Positions 18,256 through 27,853 of a DNA stretch of 54,776 bases are shown piece by piece. The position numbers were made by a program, and so were the translations under genes. This stretch comes from Lachnoanaerobaculum saburreum DSM 3986 (GTDB lineage: Bacteria > Bacillota > Clostridia > Lachnospirales > Lachnospiraceae), in assembly GCF_000185385.1 (NCBI RefSeq), contig NZ_GL622296.1, positions 573,165 to 627,940 on the forward strand, written 5' to 3'. Under the pieces are notes generated by a model, which was not told where the DNA came from, ran no database searches, and saw only the letters and a program-made list of their open reading frames with translations. How positions within the stretch are numbered: the stretch's first letter is position 1; every line of letters starts with the position of its first letter.

Positions 18256-19083
18256 ATGAAGAAAAAAATATTAACAATAGCTTTGGTAGGACTTATGGCG
18301 GCAAGTTTGGCGGCATGTGGAAAGGCAAGTGAGACACAAACATCAAATGCCGCAAGTGAAAGCGCATCAGACGGTAAAGCTGAAAGTAAATCAGACGGTA
18401 CCGCTAAAATTAAGACGGTAGAGGCAGGCAAACTTACATTAGCTACAAATGCGGAGTTCCCGCCATATGAATATCATGACGGAGATAAGATTGTAGGTAT
18501 CGATATGGATATAGCGGATGCCATAGCTAAGAAGCTTGGTCTTGAAGTACAGATTGAGGATATAGCATTTGATTCTGTAATCCTGGAGGTAACTTCAGGT
18601 AAAGCGGATATCGGACTTGCAGGTATTTCAGCTACAGATGAGAGAAAGCAAAGTGTAGATTTTTCCGATACATATACTACATCAAAGCAACTTATTATAG
18701 TAAAAGATGATTCACCTATAAAAGGTTCCAAGGATCTTGAAGGAAAGACTGTCGGAGTACAGACAGGCACTACAGGAGATATCCTGGCAAGCGATATAAA
18801 GGATGTCAAACCTGAGAGATATGATAAGGGAATGGATGCGGTACAGGCACTAAGTCAAGGAAAAGTGGATGCGGTTATTATAGACAGTGAAGTTGCCAAG
18901 AAATTTGTTGAAGAAACAAGCGGACTTAAAGTTTTGGATGAGGCTTTTGCAGATGAGAACTATGCTATAGCAATCAAAAAAGGTAATAAAGAGCTTTTGG
19001 ACAGTGTAAATAAGGCACTTTCAGAATTAAAGTCTGACGGAACAATAGACAGCATTATTGCAAAATATATTAAGGCCGAATAA
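18256..19083 (+). CDS. Polar amino-acid ABC transporter, substrate-binding lipoprotein
   Basis: This extracellular binding protein is tethered to the membrane by a lipobox, SLAAC, with the lipidated Cys21. A Ser/Ala/Lys-rich linker (about 22-55) precedes the SBP_bac_3 fold, with LTLATNAEFPPYEY and VGIDMDIADAIAKKLG typical of the amino-acid (Gln/His/Arg/cystine) class. The exact ligand cannot be read from the sequence. ATG 18256 follows GGAGG. Permease and ATPase genes follow in order. Confidence 0.92.
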   Translation: MKKKILTIALVGLMAASLAACGKASETQTSNAASESASDGKAESKSDGTAKIKTVEAGKLTLATNAEFPPYEYHDGDKIVGIDMDIADAIAKKLGLEVQIEDIAFDSVILEVTSGKADIGLAGISATDERKQSVDFSDTYTTSKQLIIVKDDSPIKGSKDLEGKTVGVQTGTTGDILASDIKDVKPERYDKGMDAVQALSQGKVDAVIIDSEVAKKFVEETSGLKVLDEAFADENYAIAIKKGNKELLDSVNKALSELKSDGTIDSIIAKYIKAE

Positions 19084-19084
19084 T

Positions 19085-19777
19085 ATGTTTGAAGAATTAA
19101 AAGCACAATTTATTCTAAACTTTATAACAGACGACAGGTGGATGTCACTGTTAAGAGGTCTTGCAGTTACACTGAAGGTTACATTTTTTGCGGTTATCTT
19201 AGGATTCGTACTTGGATTTAGTGTGGCGATAGTAAGGGATGTATATGAAAATACAAAGAAACTTAAAGTTTTAAATTTCTTATGTAATGTATATCTTACA
19301 GTAATCAGAGGAACTCCGGTAGTGGTACAGCTTCTTATAATATACTTTGTTATATTCAGTTCTATAAAAATTGATAAGAGCATTGCGGCTGTTTTGGCTT
19401 TCGGAATAAATTCGGGGGCATATCAGGCTGAGATATTCCGTTCAGGAATCAACTCTATACCTAAGGGACAGATGGAAGCAGGCAGAAGTCTCGGATTCAA
19501 CTATCGACAGACAATGGTAAACATTATAATGCCTCAGGCTATCAAAAATGTATTGCCGACACTTGGAAATGAGTTTATTGTGCTTATGAAGGAAACTTCA
19601 GTGGCGGGATATATAGCCCTTGAGGATTTGACTAAGGCGGGGGATATTATAAGAAGCAGAACCTACTCTGCAATGATGCCGTTTTTAGCTGTAGCATTAT
19701 TATATCTTATAATGGTAATGTTCTTTAGCCATTTATTAAAGATGTTTGAAAGGAGATTGGCCGGAAGTGGCAGGTGA
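19085..19777 (+). CDS. Polar amino-acid ABC transporter, permease
   Basis: This 230-residue HisM-type membrane protein has several transmembrane helices and the EAA loop seen as [22 protein letters not shown], which couples to the ATPase. The start at 19085 (MFEELKAQ) is one base after the binding-protein stop. An in-frame ATG at 19058 lies inside the previous gene and is unlikely. A single permease implies a homodimeric channel. Confidence 0.92.
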   Translation: MFEELKAQFILNFITDDRWMSLLRGLAVTLKVTFFAVILGFVLGFSVAIVRDVYENTKKLKVLNFLCNVYLTVIRGTPVVVQLLIIYFVIFSSIKIDKSIAAVLAFGINSGAYQAEIFRSGINSIPKGQMEAGRSLGFNYRQTMVNIIMPQAIKNVLPTLGNEFIVLMKETSVAGYIALEDLTKAGDIIRSRTYSAMMPFLAVALLYLIMVMFFSHLLKMFERRLAGSGR

Positions 19778-20504
19778 TAAACTTATAGAAGTAAAAAATC
19801 TATGTAAAGAATTTCATGGCAAAAAAGTTTTGAAAAACATCTCACTTGATATCAATAAAGGTGATGTAGTCTGCCTGATAGGACCGTCCGGTTCCGGAAA
19901 GTCGACTTTTCTCAGATGTTTGAATAAATTAGAGGTGGCAGACAGCGGAGAGATACTTTTTGAAGGTGTGGATATCTGCAAAAAAGATGTAAATATTGAT
20001 TTGCACCGTAGGAAGATGGGAATGGTGTTTCAGCAGTTTAACCTTTTTCCACATATGACTGTGTTGGATAATCTTACTATAGCACCTATAAAACTTCAAG
20101 GTGTGGATGTGAATATTGCAATTGACTATGCTATAAGCCTGCTTGAGAAGGTAGGACTTGCAGACAGGGCGGACGAGTACCCGTCAAAGCTTTCAGGAGG
20201 TCAGCAACAAAGAGTTGCAATAGTAAGAGCATTATGTATGAAGCCTGATGTGATGCTTTTTGATGAGCCGACCTCGGCACTTGACCCTGAGATGGTTGGG
20301 GAAGTGCTTTCCGTTATGAAAGACCTTGCAGAGCAGAAGATGACCATGGTGGTGGTCACGCATGAGATGGGTTTTGCAAGAGAAGTAGCCAACAGAGTGG
20401 TGTTCTTGGATTCGGGAGAATTTGTAGAAGAAAATGAACCGAAAGAATTCTTTACAAATCCGAAGAATGAAAGATTAAAGATCTTTTTAAGTAAGGTGCT
20501 TTGA
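19767..20504 (+). CDS. Polar amino-acid ABC transporter, ATPase
   Basis: This ABC ATPase of the GlnQ type shows Walker [11 protein letters not shown]-loop [11 protein letters not shown], signature [15 protein letters not shown], Walker [15 protein letters not shown] and the switch His in VTHEMGFA. Two non-ATG starts are possible: GTG 19767 (about 11 bp after AAGGAG) or TTG 19746 upstream of it. GTG is preferred. Either start overlaps the permease end, indicating coupled translation. Confidence 0.92.
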   Translation: MAGDKLIEVKNLCKEFHGKKVLKNISLDINKGDVVCLIGPSGSGKSTFLRCLNKLEVADSGEILFEGVDICKKDVNIDLHRRKMGMVFQQFNLFPHMTVLDNLTIAPIKLQGVDVNIAIDYAISLLEKVGLADRADEYPSKLSGGQQQRVAIVRALCMKPDVMLFDEPTSALDPEMVGEVLSVMKDLAEQKMTMVVVTHEMGFAREVANRVVFLDSGEFVEENEPKEFFTNPKNERLKIFLSKVL

Positions 20505-20562
20505 GTAAAATGCATTCATTGCAAAATCTTATTAATAGAAGAATGATAATAAAGATATACTG

Positions 20563-20600
20563 AAAATGTGCCATTGTCCCTATGTGGCACATTTTTTCTT
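20563..20600 (+). terminator. Strong rho-independent terminator
   Basis: AAAATGTGCCA (20563-20573) pairs perfectly with TGGCACATTTT (20585-20595), 11 bp, followed by T-rich sequence. It ends the amino-acid importer operon. Confidence 0.88.
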
Positions 20601-20649
20601 TTTGTGCTAGAATAGCATAAAACTGTTTAAAAACATTAGGAATGGAAAG

Positions 20650-22041
20650 ATGGAAGATAAAATAGAATATAATACAAAAGATAAAGATGATAAAAGCGGT
20701 AACTATGAAAAAATATGTTATATGTGCAGGAGACCTGAGTCAAAGACAGGTGCTATGATATCTATGCCGGGCGGAATAGATATCTGTCCTGACTGTATAC
20801 AAAAAACTTTCAACTCCATGCAGAGTATGGATATGAGTAAGCTCTCAGGCATAACAAATATAGACGATATAAAAAATATTGATTTGAGCAGCTTAAATAT
20901 TCCGAATATGAATGTAAATCCGATACCTGAAAGAGCCAGAGTAAAGAAAAGAGACAAAAAGAGAACGGAGCCGCTCTTTACAATGAAGGATGTGCCTGCA
21001 CCGCATAAGATAAAAGAGATGCTTGATGAGTATGTGATAGGACAGGATGTGGCAAAGAAGGTTATCTCGGTTGCAGTGTACAATCATTATAAAAGAATAT
21101 TTCTTGATAAGGACAAGGAAGGTACAAGGATTGAAAAGTCAAATATACTTATGATAGGTCCTACAGGAAGCGGAAAGACTTATCTTGTAAAGACTCTTGC
21201 AAAACTTCTGAATGTACCGCTTGCAATAGCTGATGCCACCTCACTTACAGAGGCAGGATATATCGGAGATGATATAGAAAGTGTAATATCAAAGCTTTTA
21301 CTTTCTGCCGGAAATGATGTGGAGAGAGCGGAGTGCGGAATAGTATTTATAGACGAGATAGATAAGATTGCAAAAAAGAAAAATACCAATACCAGAGATG
21401 TAAGCGGTGAGAGTGTACAACAGGAACTGTTAAAGCTTTTGGAGGGCAGCAAGGTTGAAGTGCCTGTAGGTACCAATCAAAAGAATGTACTTGCACCGAT
21501 GGAAACCGTAAATACGGATAATATATTGTTTATCTGCGGAGGCGCATTTCCGGCACTTGACGATATTATTAAAGAAAGACTGCAAAAGAATACAAGTGTA
21601 GGTTTTAATTCAGAACTTAAGGACAAGTATGATAATGAGACCGACCTGTACTCAAAGGTGACCAATGAGGATATCAGAAAGTTCGGTATGATTCCTGAGT
21701 TTATAGGAAGACTTCCTGTGATATGCACACTTTCAAAGCTTGACAAAGATGCATTCAAAAAGATACTGAACGAGCCGAAAAATGCAATATTAAAGCAGTA
21801 TAAAAGATTGCTGGAGCTTGATGAAGTGGAACTTGTATTTGATGATGATGCAACGGACTATATTGCAGAGCAGGCAATGAAAAAAGATACAGGAGCAAGA
21901 GCACTTCGTTCTATTATAGAAGAGTTCATGCTTGATATCATGTATGAGATACCTAAGGATAAGAATATAGGTAGAGTTATAATTACAAGAGATTATCTGG
22001 AACATAAGGGGGCTCCCAATATAGTATTTAGAAATGTATAG
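20650..22041 (+). CDS. clpX: ClpX unfoldase
   Basis: ClpX is an AAA+ hexamer that unfolds substrates for ClpP. The N-terminal C4 zinc domain is visible as CYMC and CPDC (about residues 23-50). Residues 50-115 form an unusually long, Ile/Asn-rich then basic linker. The ATPase shows GPTGSGKT (Lys176), Walker B FIDEIDKI, and the sensor-2 GARALRSI. The length of 463 residues exceeds the usual 410-430 because of the linker. No clpP is adjacent. Another clpX elsewhere in the genome cannot be excluded. Confidence 0.9.
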   Translation: MEDKIEYNTKDKDDKSGNYEKICYMCRRPESKTGAMISMPGGIDICPDCIQKTFNSMQSMDMSKLSGITNIDDIKNIDLSSLNIPNMNVNPIPERARVKKRDKKRTEPLFTMKDVPAPHKIKEMLDEYVIGQDVAKKVISVAVYNHYKRIFLDKDKEGTRIEKSNILMIGPTGSGKTYLVKTLAKLLNVPLAIADATSLTEAGYIGDDIESVISKLLLSAGNDVERAECGIVFIDEIDKIAKKKNTNTRDVSGESVQQELLKLLEGSKVEVPVGTNQKNVLAPMETVNTDNILFICGGAFPALDDIIKERLQKNTSVGFNSELKDKYDNETDLYSKVTNEDIRKFGMIPEFIGRLPVICTLSKLDKDAFKKILNEPKNAILKQYKRLLELDEVELVFDDDATDYIAEQAMKKDTGARALRSIIEEFMLDIMYEIPKDKNIGRVIITRDYLEHKGAPNIVFRNV

Positions 22042-22049
22042 GAGGGAAT

Positions 22050-22529
22050 ATGTTTGTTATTTTGATACCGGTACTGACCTGTCTTGACCTTATATTAAAG
22101 TATGCGGTAAGTTCCTTTGATAATAAGGATTTGCCGAGAACATTTGCAAAAAAGATAGAAATAGATAAATTTCATAATAAAGGATTTCCTTTCGGTAAGT
22201 TGAAAGAAAATCAAAAAGCGGTGAAATATTTTCCGGTATTTATTACATCAATACTGGTCGGGATACTTTCATTCTTACTTCCTAAAAAAGGAAATAAGGT
22301 AAAGAAGTTATCACTTTGTCTTATCATTGCCGGTTCGCTCAGCAATATATTTGACAGATTTACCCGTGGATATGTGGTGGACTATATTCGTATCAAAATG
22401 AAAGGGCTTGATAAAGTAATATTCAATCTGGGTGATGTTTTTATACTGCTTGGAAGCTTGATGATGCCTTTTGGAACAAAGAAAAAGACAGAAGAAATCT
22501 CGGCAGATAATATATCCGCTGAGGAATAA
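22050..22529 (+). CDS. Divergent signal peptidase II-like protein
   Basis: LspA cleaves lipoprotein signal peptides in the membrane. The family motifs are recognisable but degenerate: HNKGFPFG for the N-x-G-x-A-F box, AGSLSNIFDR with Asp102, and FNLGD with Asp129, the two catalytic aspartates. About four transmembrane segments are seen and the C-terminal tail is charged (159 residues). The classical GGxxGN is AGSLSN here. It may be a second, specialised LspA or a paralogue with changed substrate. It sits 8 bp after clpX and just before a CNNM gene. Confidence 0.72.
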   Translation: MFVILIPVLTCLDLILKYAVSSFDNKDLPRTFAKKIEIDKFHNKGFPFGKLKENQKAVKYFPVFITSILVGILSFLLPKKGNKVKKLSLCLIIAGSLSNIFDRFTRGYVVDYIRIKMKGLDKVIFNLGDVFILLGSLMMPFGTKKKTEEISADNISAEE

Positions 22530-22542
22530 TATAGGAGTAATT

Positions 22543-23808
22543 TTGGAAACGAGTGACATATTACAGTTGGTCATATTGGTGATACTGTTGTCTGCTTCAG
22601 CTTTTTTTTCATCAGCTGAAACGGCACTTATGACTTCAAACAAGTTAAAGATAAGAAATTTGGCGGAAAACGGTGATAAAAGGGCTAAGAAGGTCTTAGA
22701 TATCACTGCAAATACAGATAAGATGCTCTCGGCTATTCTTATAGGAAACAATGTGGTGAATCTGACCGCCTCATCACTGTCTACCACACTTACACTCAAG
22801 ATTTTCGGCAGCAGCCTTGTAGGCATTGCAACAGGTATACTTACATTTTTGATACTGGTGTTCGGTGAGATTACTCCGAAGAATGTGGCATCAAAAAATG
22901 CAGAAAACATGGCACTGGCATATATCGGTGTGATTTCTGTTATAGTTACCGTTATGACTCCTGTTATCTTCATAGTAAATAAAGTGGCGGGAGCGGTTAT
23001 ATCCATCTTTACTAAAAACAGTGATGAAAATAATGCGGTTACAGAAGAAGAGCTTAGGGCAATGGTAGAGTACAGCCATGAAGAAGGAGTCATTGAAAAC
23101 GAAGAAAAGAAGATGATTGTAAATGTGGTGGACTTCGGTGATACTGTAGCAGGTGATATCATGGTGCCGAGAGTGGATATGGTAATGGTGGATGAAAAGT
23201 CAAGCTATGAGGAGATATTACAGGTATTCAGAGAGGAAAGATATACAAGGATACCGGTATATGAGGAGACTCCGGATAATGTCATCGGCATACTTAATGT
23301 AAAGGATTTCCTTCTTATAGAGGACAAGGAAAACTTTGTTATGAAGGAACTCTTAAGAGAACCGCTTTATACTTATGAGTACAAAAAAACTTCCGCACTT
23401 ATGATGGACATGAGAAAGACAGGTGCAAATATAGTAATAGTACTTGATGAATACGGTATAACCGCAGGGCTTATCACTTTGGAGGATATGCTTGAGGAGA
23501 TAGTAGGTGAGATAAGAGATGAGTTTGATGCGGATGAGGATGAGGGCATAACAAAGGTATCGGATTTGGAATATCTGATAGACGGTTCAACCAACCTTGA
23601 CGATATCAATGACAGAATAGGACTGGAACTTTCTTCTGATGAATATGAGTCAATAGGCGGACTTATAATGGAGAAACTTGGAAGGATACCGGCAGAGGGT
23701 GAAATAATCAATCTCGACAGTATTGTATTGACAGTAAAGAAGATGGATCATGCAAGAATAGAAAAGGTCTGCTTGAAACTTAAGCAAACTGTAACTAAGG
23801 AGCAGTAA
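22543..23808 (+). CDS. CNNM/CorC (HlyC) family membrane protein with CBS domains
   Basis: An N-terminal CNNM (DUF21) membrane domain with SSAETALMTSNKLKI and about four helices (residues 1-150) is followed by a CBS pair (about 195-320, with DIMVPRVDMV and YTRIPVYEE) and a C-terminal CorC_HlyC domain. Family members are linked to Mg2+/divalent-cation efflux; the old hemolysin name is misleading. The start is assigned to TTG 22543, which has AGGAG 6 bp upstream. A longer frame from 22471 would run inside the previous gene. Confidence 0.88.
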   Translation: METSDILQLVILVILLSASAFFSSAETALMTSNKLKIRNLAENGDKRAKKVLDITANTDKMLSAILIGNNVVNLTASSLSTTLTLKIFGSSLVGIATGILTFLILVFGEITPKNVASKNAENMALAYIGVISVIVTVMTPVIFIVNKVAGAVISIFTKNSDENNAVTEEELRAMVEYSHEEGVIENEEKKMIVNVVDFGDTVAGDIMVPRVDMVMVDEKSSYEEILQVFREERYTRIPVYEETPDNVIGILNVKDFLLIEDKENFVMKELLREPLYTYEYKKTSALMMDMRKTGANIVIVLDEYGITAGLITLEDMLEEIVGEIRDEFDADEDEGITKVSDLEYLIDGSTNLDDINDRIGLELSSDEYESIGGLIMEKLGRIPAEGEIINLDSIVLTVKKMDHARIEKVCLKLKQTVTKEQ

Positions 23809-24452
23809 TGAGGCAAAAGCATATTTTATTTGATTTGGACGGCACTATAGTAAGGTCGGATCCGGGTATTACAAAAGGGGTGCAAAAATCCTTGGAACAT
23901 TTCGGAATATATGAAAAGCTTGAGGATTTAAAAAAGTTTGTAGGACCTCCGATGGTTGAAAGCTATACATCATTCTACGGATTTGATCTGAAGCAGTATG
24001 AGGAGGCACTTTCCGTATTTCATAAGTATTATAAGAATACAGGGATATTTGAATGTGAACTGTATGACGGAATAGAAGAGTTGTTAAAAGAATTATCGGT
24101 TAATTATAAGCTTTATATAGCCACCTCCAAGCCGGAGTTTGAAGCAAGAAGGGTTATAGAGCATTTTGAACTGAATAAATATTTTACATTTGTAGGCGGA
24201 TCGGACGGTGACTTTAACACAAAGAGAGCTACAAAGGCGGCTGTAATAGAGTATGTGCTTAAGTCAAATAAGATAGAGGACAAAGATGCTGCTGTAATGA
24301 TAGGTGATAAAAGCCATGATATTGTGGGAGCAAAGAATTTGGGATTAAAGAGTATCGGCGTACTATATGGCTATGGAGGACTTGATGAGTTTACCGATGC
24401 GAATTATATTGTAAAGAGTGTTAAAGATTTAAGAGAAATGTTTATATGCTGA
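23808..24452 (+). CDS. HAD-family phosphatase (phosphoglycolate phosphatase-like)
   Basis: The nucleophile motif LFDLDGTIVRSD, the motif II Ser/Thr in IATSKPE, and motif IV VMIGDKSHDIVGAKN define a Gph/PpaX-type HAD hydrolase with an alpha-helical cap. The length is 214 residues. Its ATG overlaps the stop of the CNNM gene (taATG). Likely substrates are small phosphomonoesters such as phosphoglycolate or pyrophosphate; this cannot be settled from sequence. Confidence 0.88.
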   Translation: MRQKHILFDLDGTIVRSDPGITKGVQKSLEHFGIYEKLEDLKKFVGPPMVESYTSFYGFDLKQYEEALSVFHKYYKNTGIFECELYDGIEELLKELSVNYKLYIATSKPEFEARRVIEHFELNKYFTFVGGSDGDFNTKRATKAAVIEYVLKSNKIEDKDAAVMIGDKSHDIVGAKNLGLKSIGVLYGYGGLDEFTDANYIVKSVKDLREMFIC

Positions 24453-24766
24453 AAAAAGGTGATTTGCTGAATATAGGATATTATGATTATGGTCAATATT
24501 TTACAGGAAGTCTGGACGGTTTGAGATTCAGACTTGGCAGAGACCCGCTTGAAAAAGTGAATTTTACACCGAAAGATAAGAGGGGCGAGGCAAAGCTGAA
24601 ACTGACAGTGTGGCCTGAGCCCTTCAGTTTTGACCATACAGAGGATGACAAGAAAAAAGACCATTATTTTGAATATTCAAATAAAGGTCTTGATAGTATA
24701 ATTGAGTTTCTAAACAATGTGGCAAGTATTGTAAAGTCAGGTAAGGAGCAAAAATGGGAGAGATAA
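24446..24766 (+). CDS. Small conserved protein of unknown function
   Basis: This 106-residue cytoplasmic protein has no signal or membrane segment and no family I can name. It overlaps the HAD gene by 7 bp and the Nudix gene by 13 bp, and codon use matches its neighbours, so it is a real cistron. The Gly/Tyr-rich opening LLNIGYYDYGQYFTGSLDGL is followed by a charged middle and a helical C-terminus. A link to nucleotide or phosphate clean-up is suggested only by the adjacent hydrolases. Confidence 0.75.
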   Translation: MLKKGDLLNIGYYDYGQYFTGSLDGLRFRLGRDPLEKVNFTPKDKRGEAKLKLTVWPEPFSFDHTEDDKKKDHYFEYSNKGLDSIIEFLNNVASIVKSGKEQKWER

Positions 24767-25296
24767 AAAGAGAGAGCAGGGAGCTTGCATATGAAGGGAC
24801 TATCGTAAAGGTATATAAAGACCATGTAGTAATAGACGGCAAGAAGGCTGTATGGGACTATATACAACACAACGGTGCGGCAGCTGTAGTGCCGATACTT
24901 GAAAACGGTAAGATTCTTTTGGTGCGTCAGTACAGAAACGCACTTGACAGATATACACTTGAGCTTCCGGCAGGTAAGGTGGATGCAGGGGATGAACCGA
25001 GAAGGATATGTGCTTTCAGAGAACTTAGAGAAGAGACAGGCTACAGTGTGGATTCACCGAATGAGTTGGAGTTTCTTATAAGAATTGATACAATGGTGGC
25101 ATTTGGAGATGAGGAGATAGATATCTTTGTAGCAAAAAATCTGAAAAAAGGTGAACAGGACTTGGATGAGGATGAGAGCATAGATATTGAAGAGTGGGAA
25201 CTTGATGATTTATTGGAACTTATCTACAAGGGAGAATTAAAGGATTCAAAGACAGTGGCTGCAATACTTGCCTATAAAAACAAGTATGCGGTATAG
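24754..25296 (+). CDS. Nudix hydrolase (ADP-ribose pyrophosphatase type)
   Basis: The Nudix box GKVDAGDEPRRICAFRELREETGY binds the catalytic Mg2+. The N-terminal beta strands and a final segment DSKTVAAIL resemble NudF/ADP-ribose pyrophosphatase (180 residues). It would hydrolyse ADP-ribose or related nucleoside diphosphates in the cytoplasm. AAGGAG precedes ATG 24754. It is the last gene of the clpX-to-Nudix run. Confidence 0.9.
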   Translation: MGEIKRESRELAYEGTIVKVYKDHVVIDGKKAVWDYIQHNGAAAVVPILENGKILLVRQYRNALDRYTLELPAGKVDAGDEPRRICAFRELREETGYSVDSPNELEFLIRIDTMVAFGDEEIDIFVAKNLKKGEQDLDEDESIDIEEWELDDLLELIYKGELKDSKTVAAILAYKNKYAV

Positions 25297-25330
25297 CTTT
25301 TATTTATAACCAGAGCAAGAAAACATCTTA

Positions 25331-25359
25331 TTGACCATGGTATGTACAGCCTGTAAAAT
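25331..25359 (+). promoter_or_regulatory. Promoter of the sulfur amino-acid gene pair
   Basis: TTGACC (25331-25336) and TAAAAT (25354-25359), spacer 17 bp, give a leader of about 80 nt. Within it TTGATAA (25369 on) and a later TTATCAA could pair. No SAM riboswitch or T-box was recognised. Confidence 0.55.
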
Positions 25360-25443
25360 ACTGCTTATTGATAAGTTGATATGTTTTGATTTATTTATCA
25401 AAAATAATATAAGCAGATAGTTTTAGAAAAGTCAGGTGAATTT

Positions 25444-26583
25444 ATGAATATTGAAACATTATGTGTACATAGTCCAAATGAAGATAAAATTGCTCATGCA
25501 TATGGAGCAATGACAGTGCCGATCTTTCAGACGGCAACCTTTTCACATCCGGGAGTGGGAGAAAGTACAGGATATGACTATTCACGCCAGTCAAACCCTA
25601 CAAGAACGGAGCTTGAGGAGAGTATATCGGCACTTGAAGGTGCTTATGATACAGTTGCAACATCTACAGGAATGGCTGCCTGCATGCTTGTATTGGAACT
25701 TTTTAATTCGGGTGACAATATCATATCACAGGAAGATATATATGGCGGAAGTACAAGACTGTTCAACACTCTCGGAACAGAGCGCGGCAGAACATTTACA
25801 TATGTAGATACCACTAAAAAAGAGAATGTATTGAACGCTATAAATAAAAATACCAAAGCAATCTTTATTGAAACACCCAGTAATCCTACAATGCTTGTTA
25901 CAGATATAAAAGAAACGGCAAAGATTGCAAAGGAGCATGGCCTGCTACTTATAGTAGATAATACATTTTTAAGTCCGTATTTTCAAAACCCTATAAAACT
26001 TGGTGCAGATATAGTCATTCACAGCGGAACAAAGTATATTGCAGGTCATAATGACACACTTGCAGGCTTTGTATGCAGTGCAAATGCAGAACTTTCAGAA
26101 AAAATCAGATTTATGTATAAGACTGTAGGGCCAAGTCTTTCACCGTTTGACAGTTTTTTGGTGCTTAGAGGACTGAAGACTTTAGCGGTAAGAATGGATA
26201 GGGTACAGGAGAATGCATTAAAGATTGCAAATTTTCTAAAGAACCATAAAAAGATTACAAATGTCTACTATGTTGGACTTCCGGACCATCCGGGATATGA
26301 GATAAATAAGTCTCAGTCAAGAGGTTTCGGTGGAATGATAGCATTTACCACAGATACCGCAAAAACTGCTTTGAATGCATTTGAAAAAATAGAGATAATA
26401 AAGTATGCGGAAAGTCTGGGCGGTGTAGAGTCTTTGATTACTTTCCCGATGATACAGACTCATGCAGATGTGCCTGTGGAAGTGAGAGAGAGACTTGGAA
26501 TCACCGACAAATTCCTTAGACTTTCAGTAGGAATAGAAAATGCAGATGATCTTATAAAAGATTTGGAGAGAGCATTGGAATAG
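25444..26583 (+). CDS. Cys/Met-metabolism PLP enzyme (cystathionine gamma-synthase/lyase type)
   Basis: This 379-residue fold-type I PLP enzyme has its Schiff-base lysine in IHSGTKYIAGH (Lys197) and SRQSNPTRTELEESI near the N-terminus, which binds cofactor phosphate across the dimer. The family includes MetB, MetC, methionine gamma-lyase and homocysteine synthases, which cannot be separated reliably by eye. Pairing with a C-S lyase gene suggests this is the cystathionine-forming step and the neighbour the cleaving step, taking cysteine to homocysteine. Confidence 0.88.
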   Translation: MNIETLCVHSPNEDKIAHAYGAMTVPIFQTATFSHPGVGESTGYDYSRQSNPTRTELEESISALEGAYDTVATSTGMAACMLVLELFNSGDNIISQEDIYGGSTRLFNTLGTERGRTFTYVDTTKKENVLNAINKNTKAIFIETPSNPTMLVTDIKETAKIAKEHGLLLIVDNTFLSPYFQNPIKLGADIVIHSGTKYIAGHNDTLAGFVCSANAELSEKIRFMYKTVGPSLSPFDSFLVLRGLKTLAVRMDRVQENALKIANFLKNHKKITNVYYVGLPDHPGYEINKSQSRGFGGMIAFTTDTAKTALNAFEKIEIIKYAESLGGVESLITFPMIQTHADVPVEVRERLGITDKFLRLSVGIENADDLIKDLERALE

Positions 26584-26594
26584 AGAAAGGTTTT

Positions 26595-27770
26595 ATGTAC
26601 GATTTTGATAAAATTATAGACAGGCATGGTACAGGCAGTCTGAAGTTTGACTTTGCAAAAGAGAGGGGTAAAAATGGTGATGAACTTTCACTTTGGGTTG
26701 CAGATATGGACTTTCAGGTGGCAAAGCCTATTACAGATGCCTTGCAGGCTCAGATAAACCATGGAATATACGGTTATACTGAGGTAAAGGCCGACTATTT
26801 TGATATAGTAAAAAATTGGTTTAAAGACAACTTTGACTGGGAGGTAAAGAAGGGAAGCCTTGTAAAGACTCCGGGTGTCGTATATGCCATAGCTATGGCA
26901 ATAAAGGCATATACAAAAGAAGGAGAAGCGGTTATTATACAACAACCTGTATACTATCCGTTCGGCGAGATGATAATTGCAAACAACAGAAAACTTGTCA
27001 ATTCTCCATTGGTGCTTAAAGACGGTCACTATGAGACGGATTTTGATGACTTTGAGAAAAAAATAGTGGAAAATAATGTTAAACTTTTTATACTATGTTC
27101 TCCACACAATCCGGTAGGCAGGGTATGGAGTAAGGAGGAACTGAAAAAAATCGGAGATATCTGCATAAAGCATAAGGTGACGGTTTTCAGTGATGAGATT
27201 CATGCAGACTTTGTATATTCACCGAATAAGCACCATGTATTTGCCTCACTTGGAGAAGCTTATGCGGATAATGCGGTAATTGCAACTGCTCCAAGCAAGA
27301 GCTTTAATATAGCAGGGCTTCAGGTATCAAATATTTTTATAGAGAATAAAAAGCTTCGTGATGCTTTCAGAAGTGAAATAGTAAAGTCCGGATATTCACA
27401 GCTAAATACAATGGGACTTGTAGCGGCGAGGGCTGCATATGAGTCGGGAAAAGAGTGGCTTGATGAGGTGAGAGCCTATATAAGAGATAATCTTATATTC
27501 TTCAGAGATTACTTAAAAGAAAATATCCCGGAGCTTAGCCTGATAGAACCGGAAGGAACATATCTTTTATGGGTGGATTTTGGAAAATTAGGACTTAGTG
27601 AAAAGCAAAGAGAAGATCTTATAGTGAACAAGGCAAAGCTTTGGATTGATTCGGGAGCCATGTTCGGTACAGATGGCGAAGGTTTTGAGAGATTTAATAT
27701 AGCATGTCCTAAAAGCTACCTGAAGAAAGCACTTGACAGTCTTGCAAATGCGATAAGAGAATATAAATAG
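26595..27770 (+). CDS. MalY/PatB-type C-S lyase
   Basis: This fold-type I aminotransferase-like PLP enzyme has 391 residues. SLWVADMDFQVAKPI is the PatB/MalY signature near residue 35, CSPHNPVGRVWS is the cofactor-pocket asparagine motif, and APSKSFNIAGLQ carries Lys235. Members cleave cystathionine to homocysteine, or cysteine to sulfide, so a role as cystathionine beta-lyase with the preceding gene is likely. It starts 11 bp after that gene with an AGAAAGG site. Confidence 0.88.
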   Translation: MYDFDKIIDRHGTGSLKFDFAKERGKNGDELSLWVADMDFQVAKPITDALQAQINHGIYGYTEVKADYFDIVKNWFKDNFDWEVKKGSLVKTPGVVYAIAMAIKAYTKEGEAVIIQQPVYYPFGEMIIANNRKLVNSPLVLKDGHYETDFDDFEKKIVENNVKLFILCSPHNPVGRVWSKEELKKIGDICIKHKVTVFSDEIHADFVYSPNKHHVFASLGEAYADNAVIATAPSKSFNIAGLQVSNIFIENKKLRDAFRSEIVKSGYSQLNTMGLVAARAAYESGKEWLDEVRAYIRDNLIFFRDYLKENIPELSLIEPEGTYLLWVDFGKLGLSEKQREDLIVNKAKLWIDSGAMFGTDGEGFERFNIACPKSYLKKALDSLANAIREYK

Positions 27771-27807
27771 AAGTATACTTTTATATTTTGCAAAATATAT
27801 TTATCAC

Positions 27808-27836
27808 TTGACGAATGCGAGTGCCAGTGATATACT
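27808..27836 (+). promoter_or_regulatory. Strong sigma-A promoter upstream of lon
   Basis: TTGACG (27808-27813) and TATACT (27831-27836) with a 17-bp spacer. The perfect inverted repeat TATCACT (27802-27808) / AGTGATA (27826-27832) straddles the spacer and could be a repressor site. Confidence 0.75.
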
Positions 27837-27853
27837 CTTAGAATATAAATGGG

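Noticed and set aside
22311-23162. 283-codon open frame on the minus strand
   Set aside because: It lies antisense to lspA-like and CNNM genes whose motifs are clear, and its composition is that of a shadow frame.
25360-25443. SAM riboswitch or T-box before the sulfur amino-acid genes
   Set aside because: The leader is only about 80 nt and shows neither a SAM aptamer core nor a T-box sequence.
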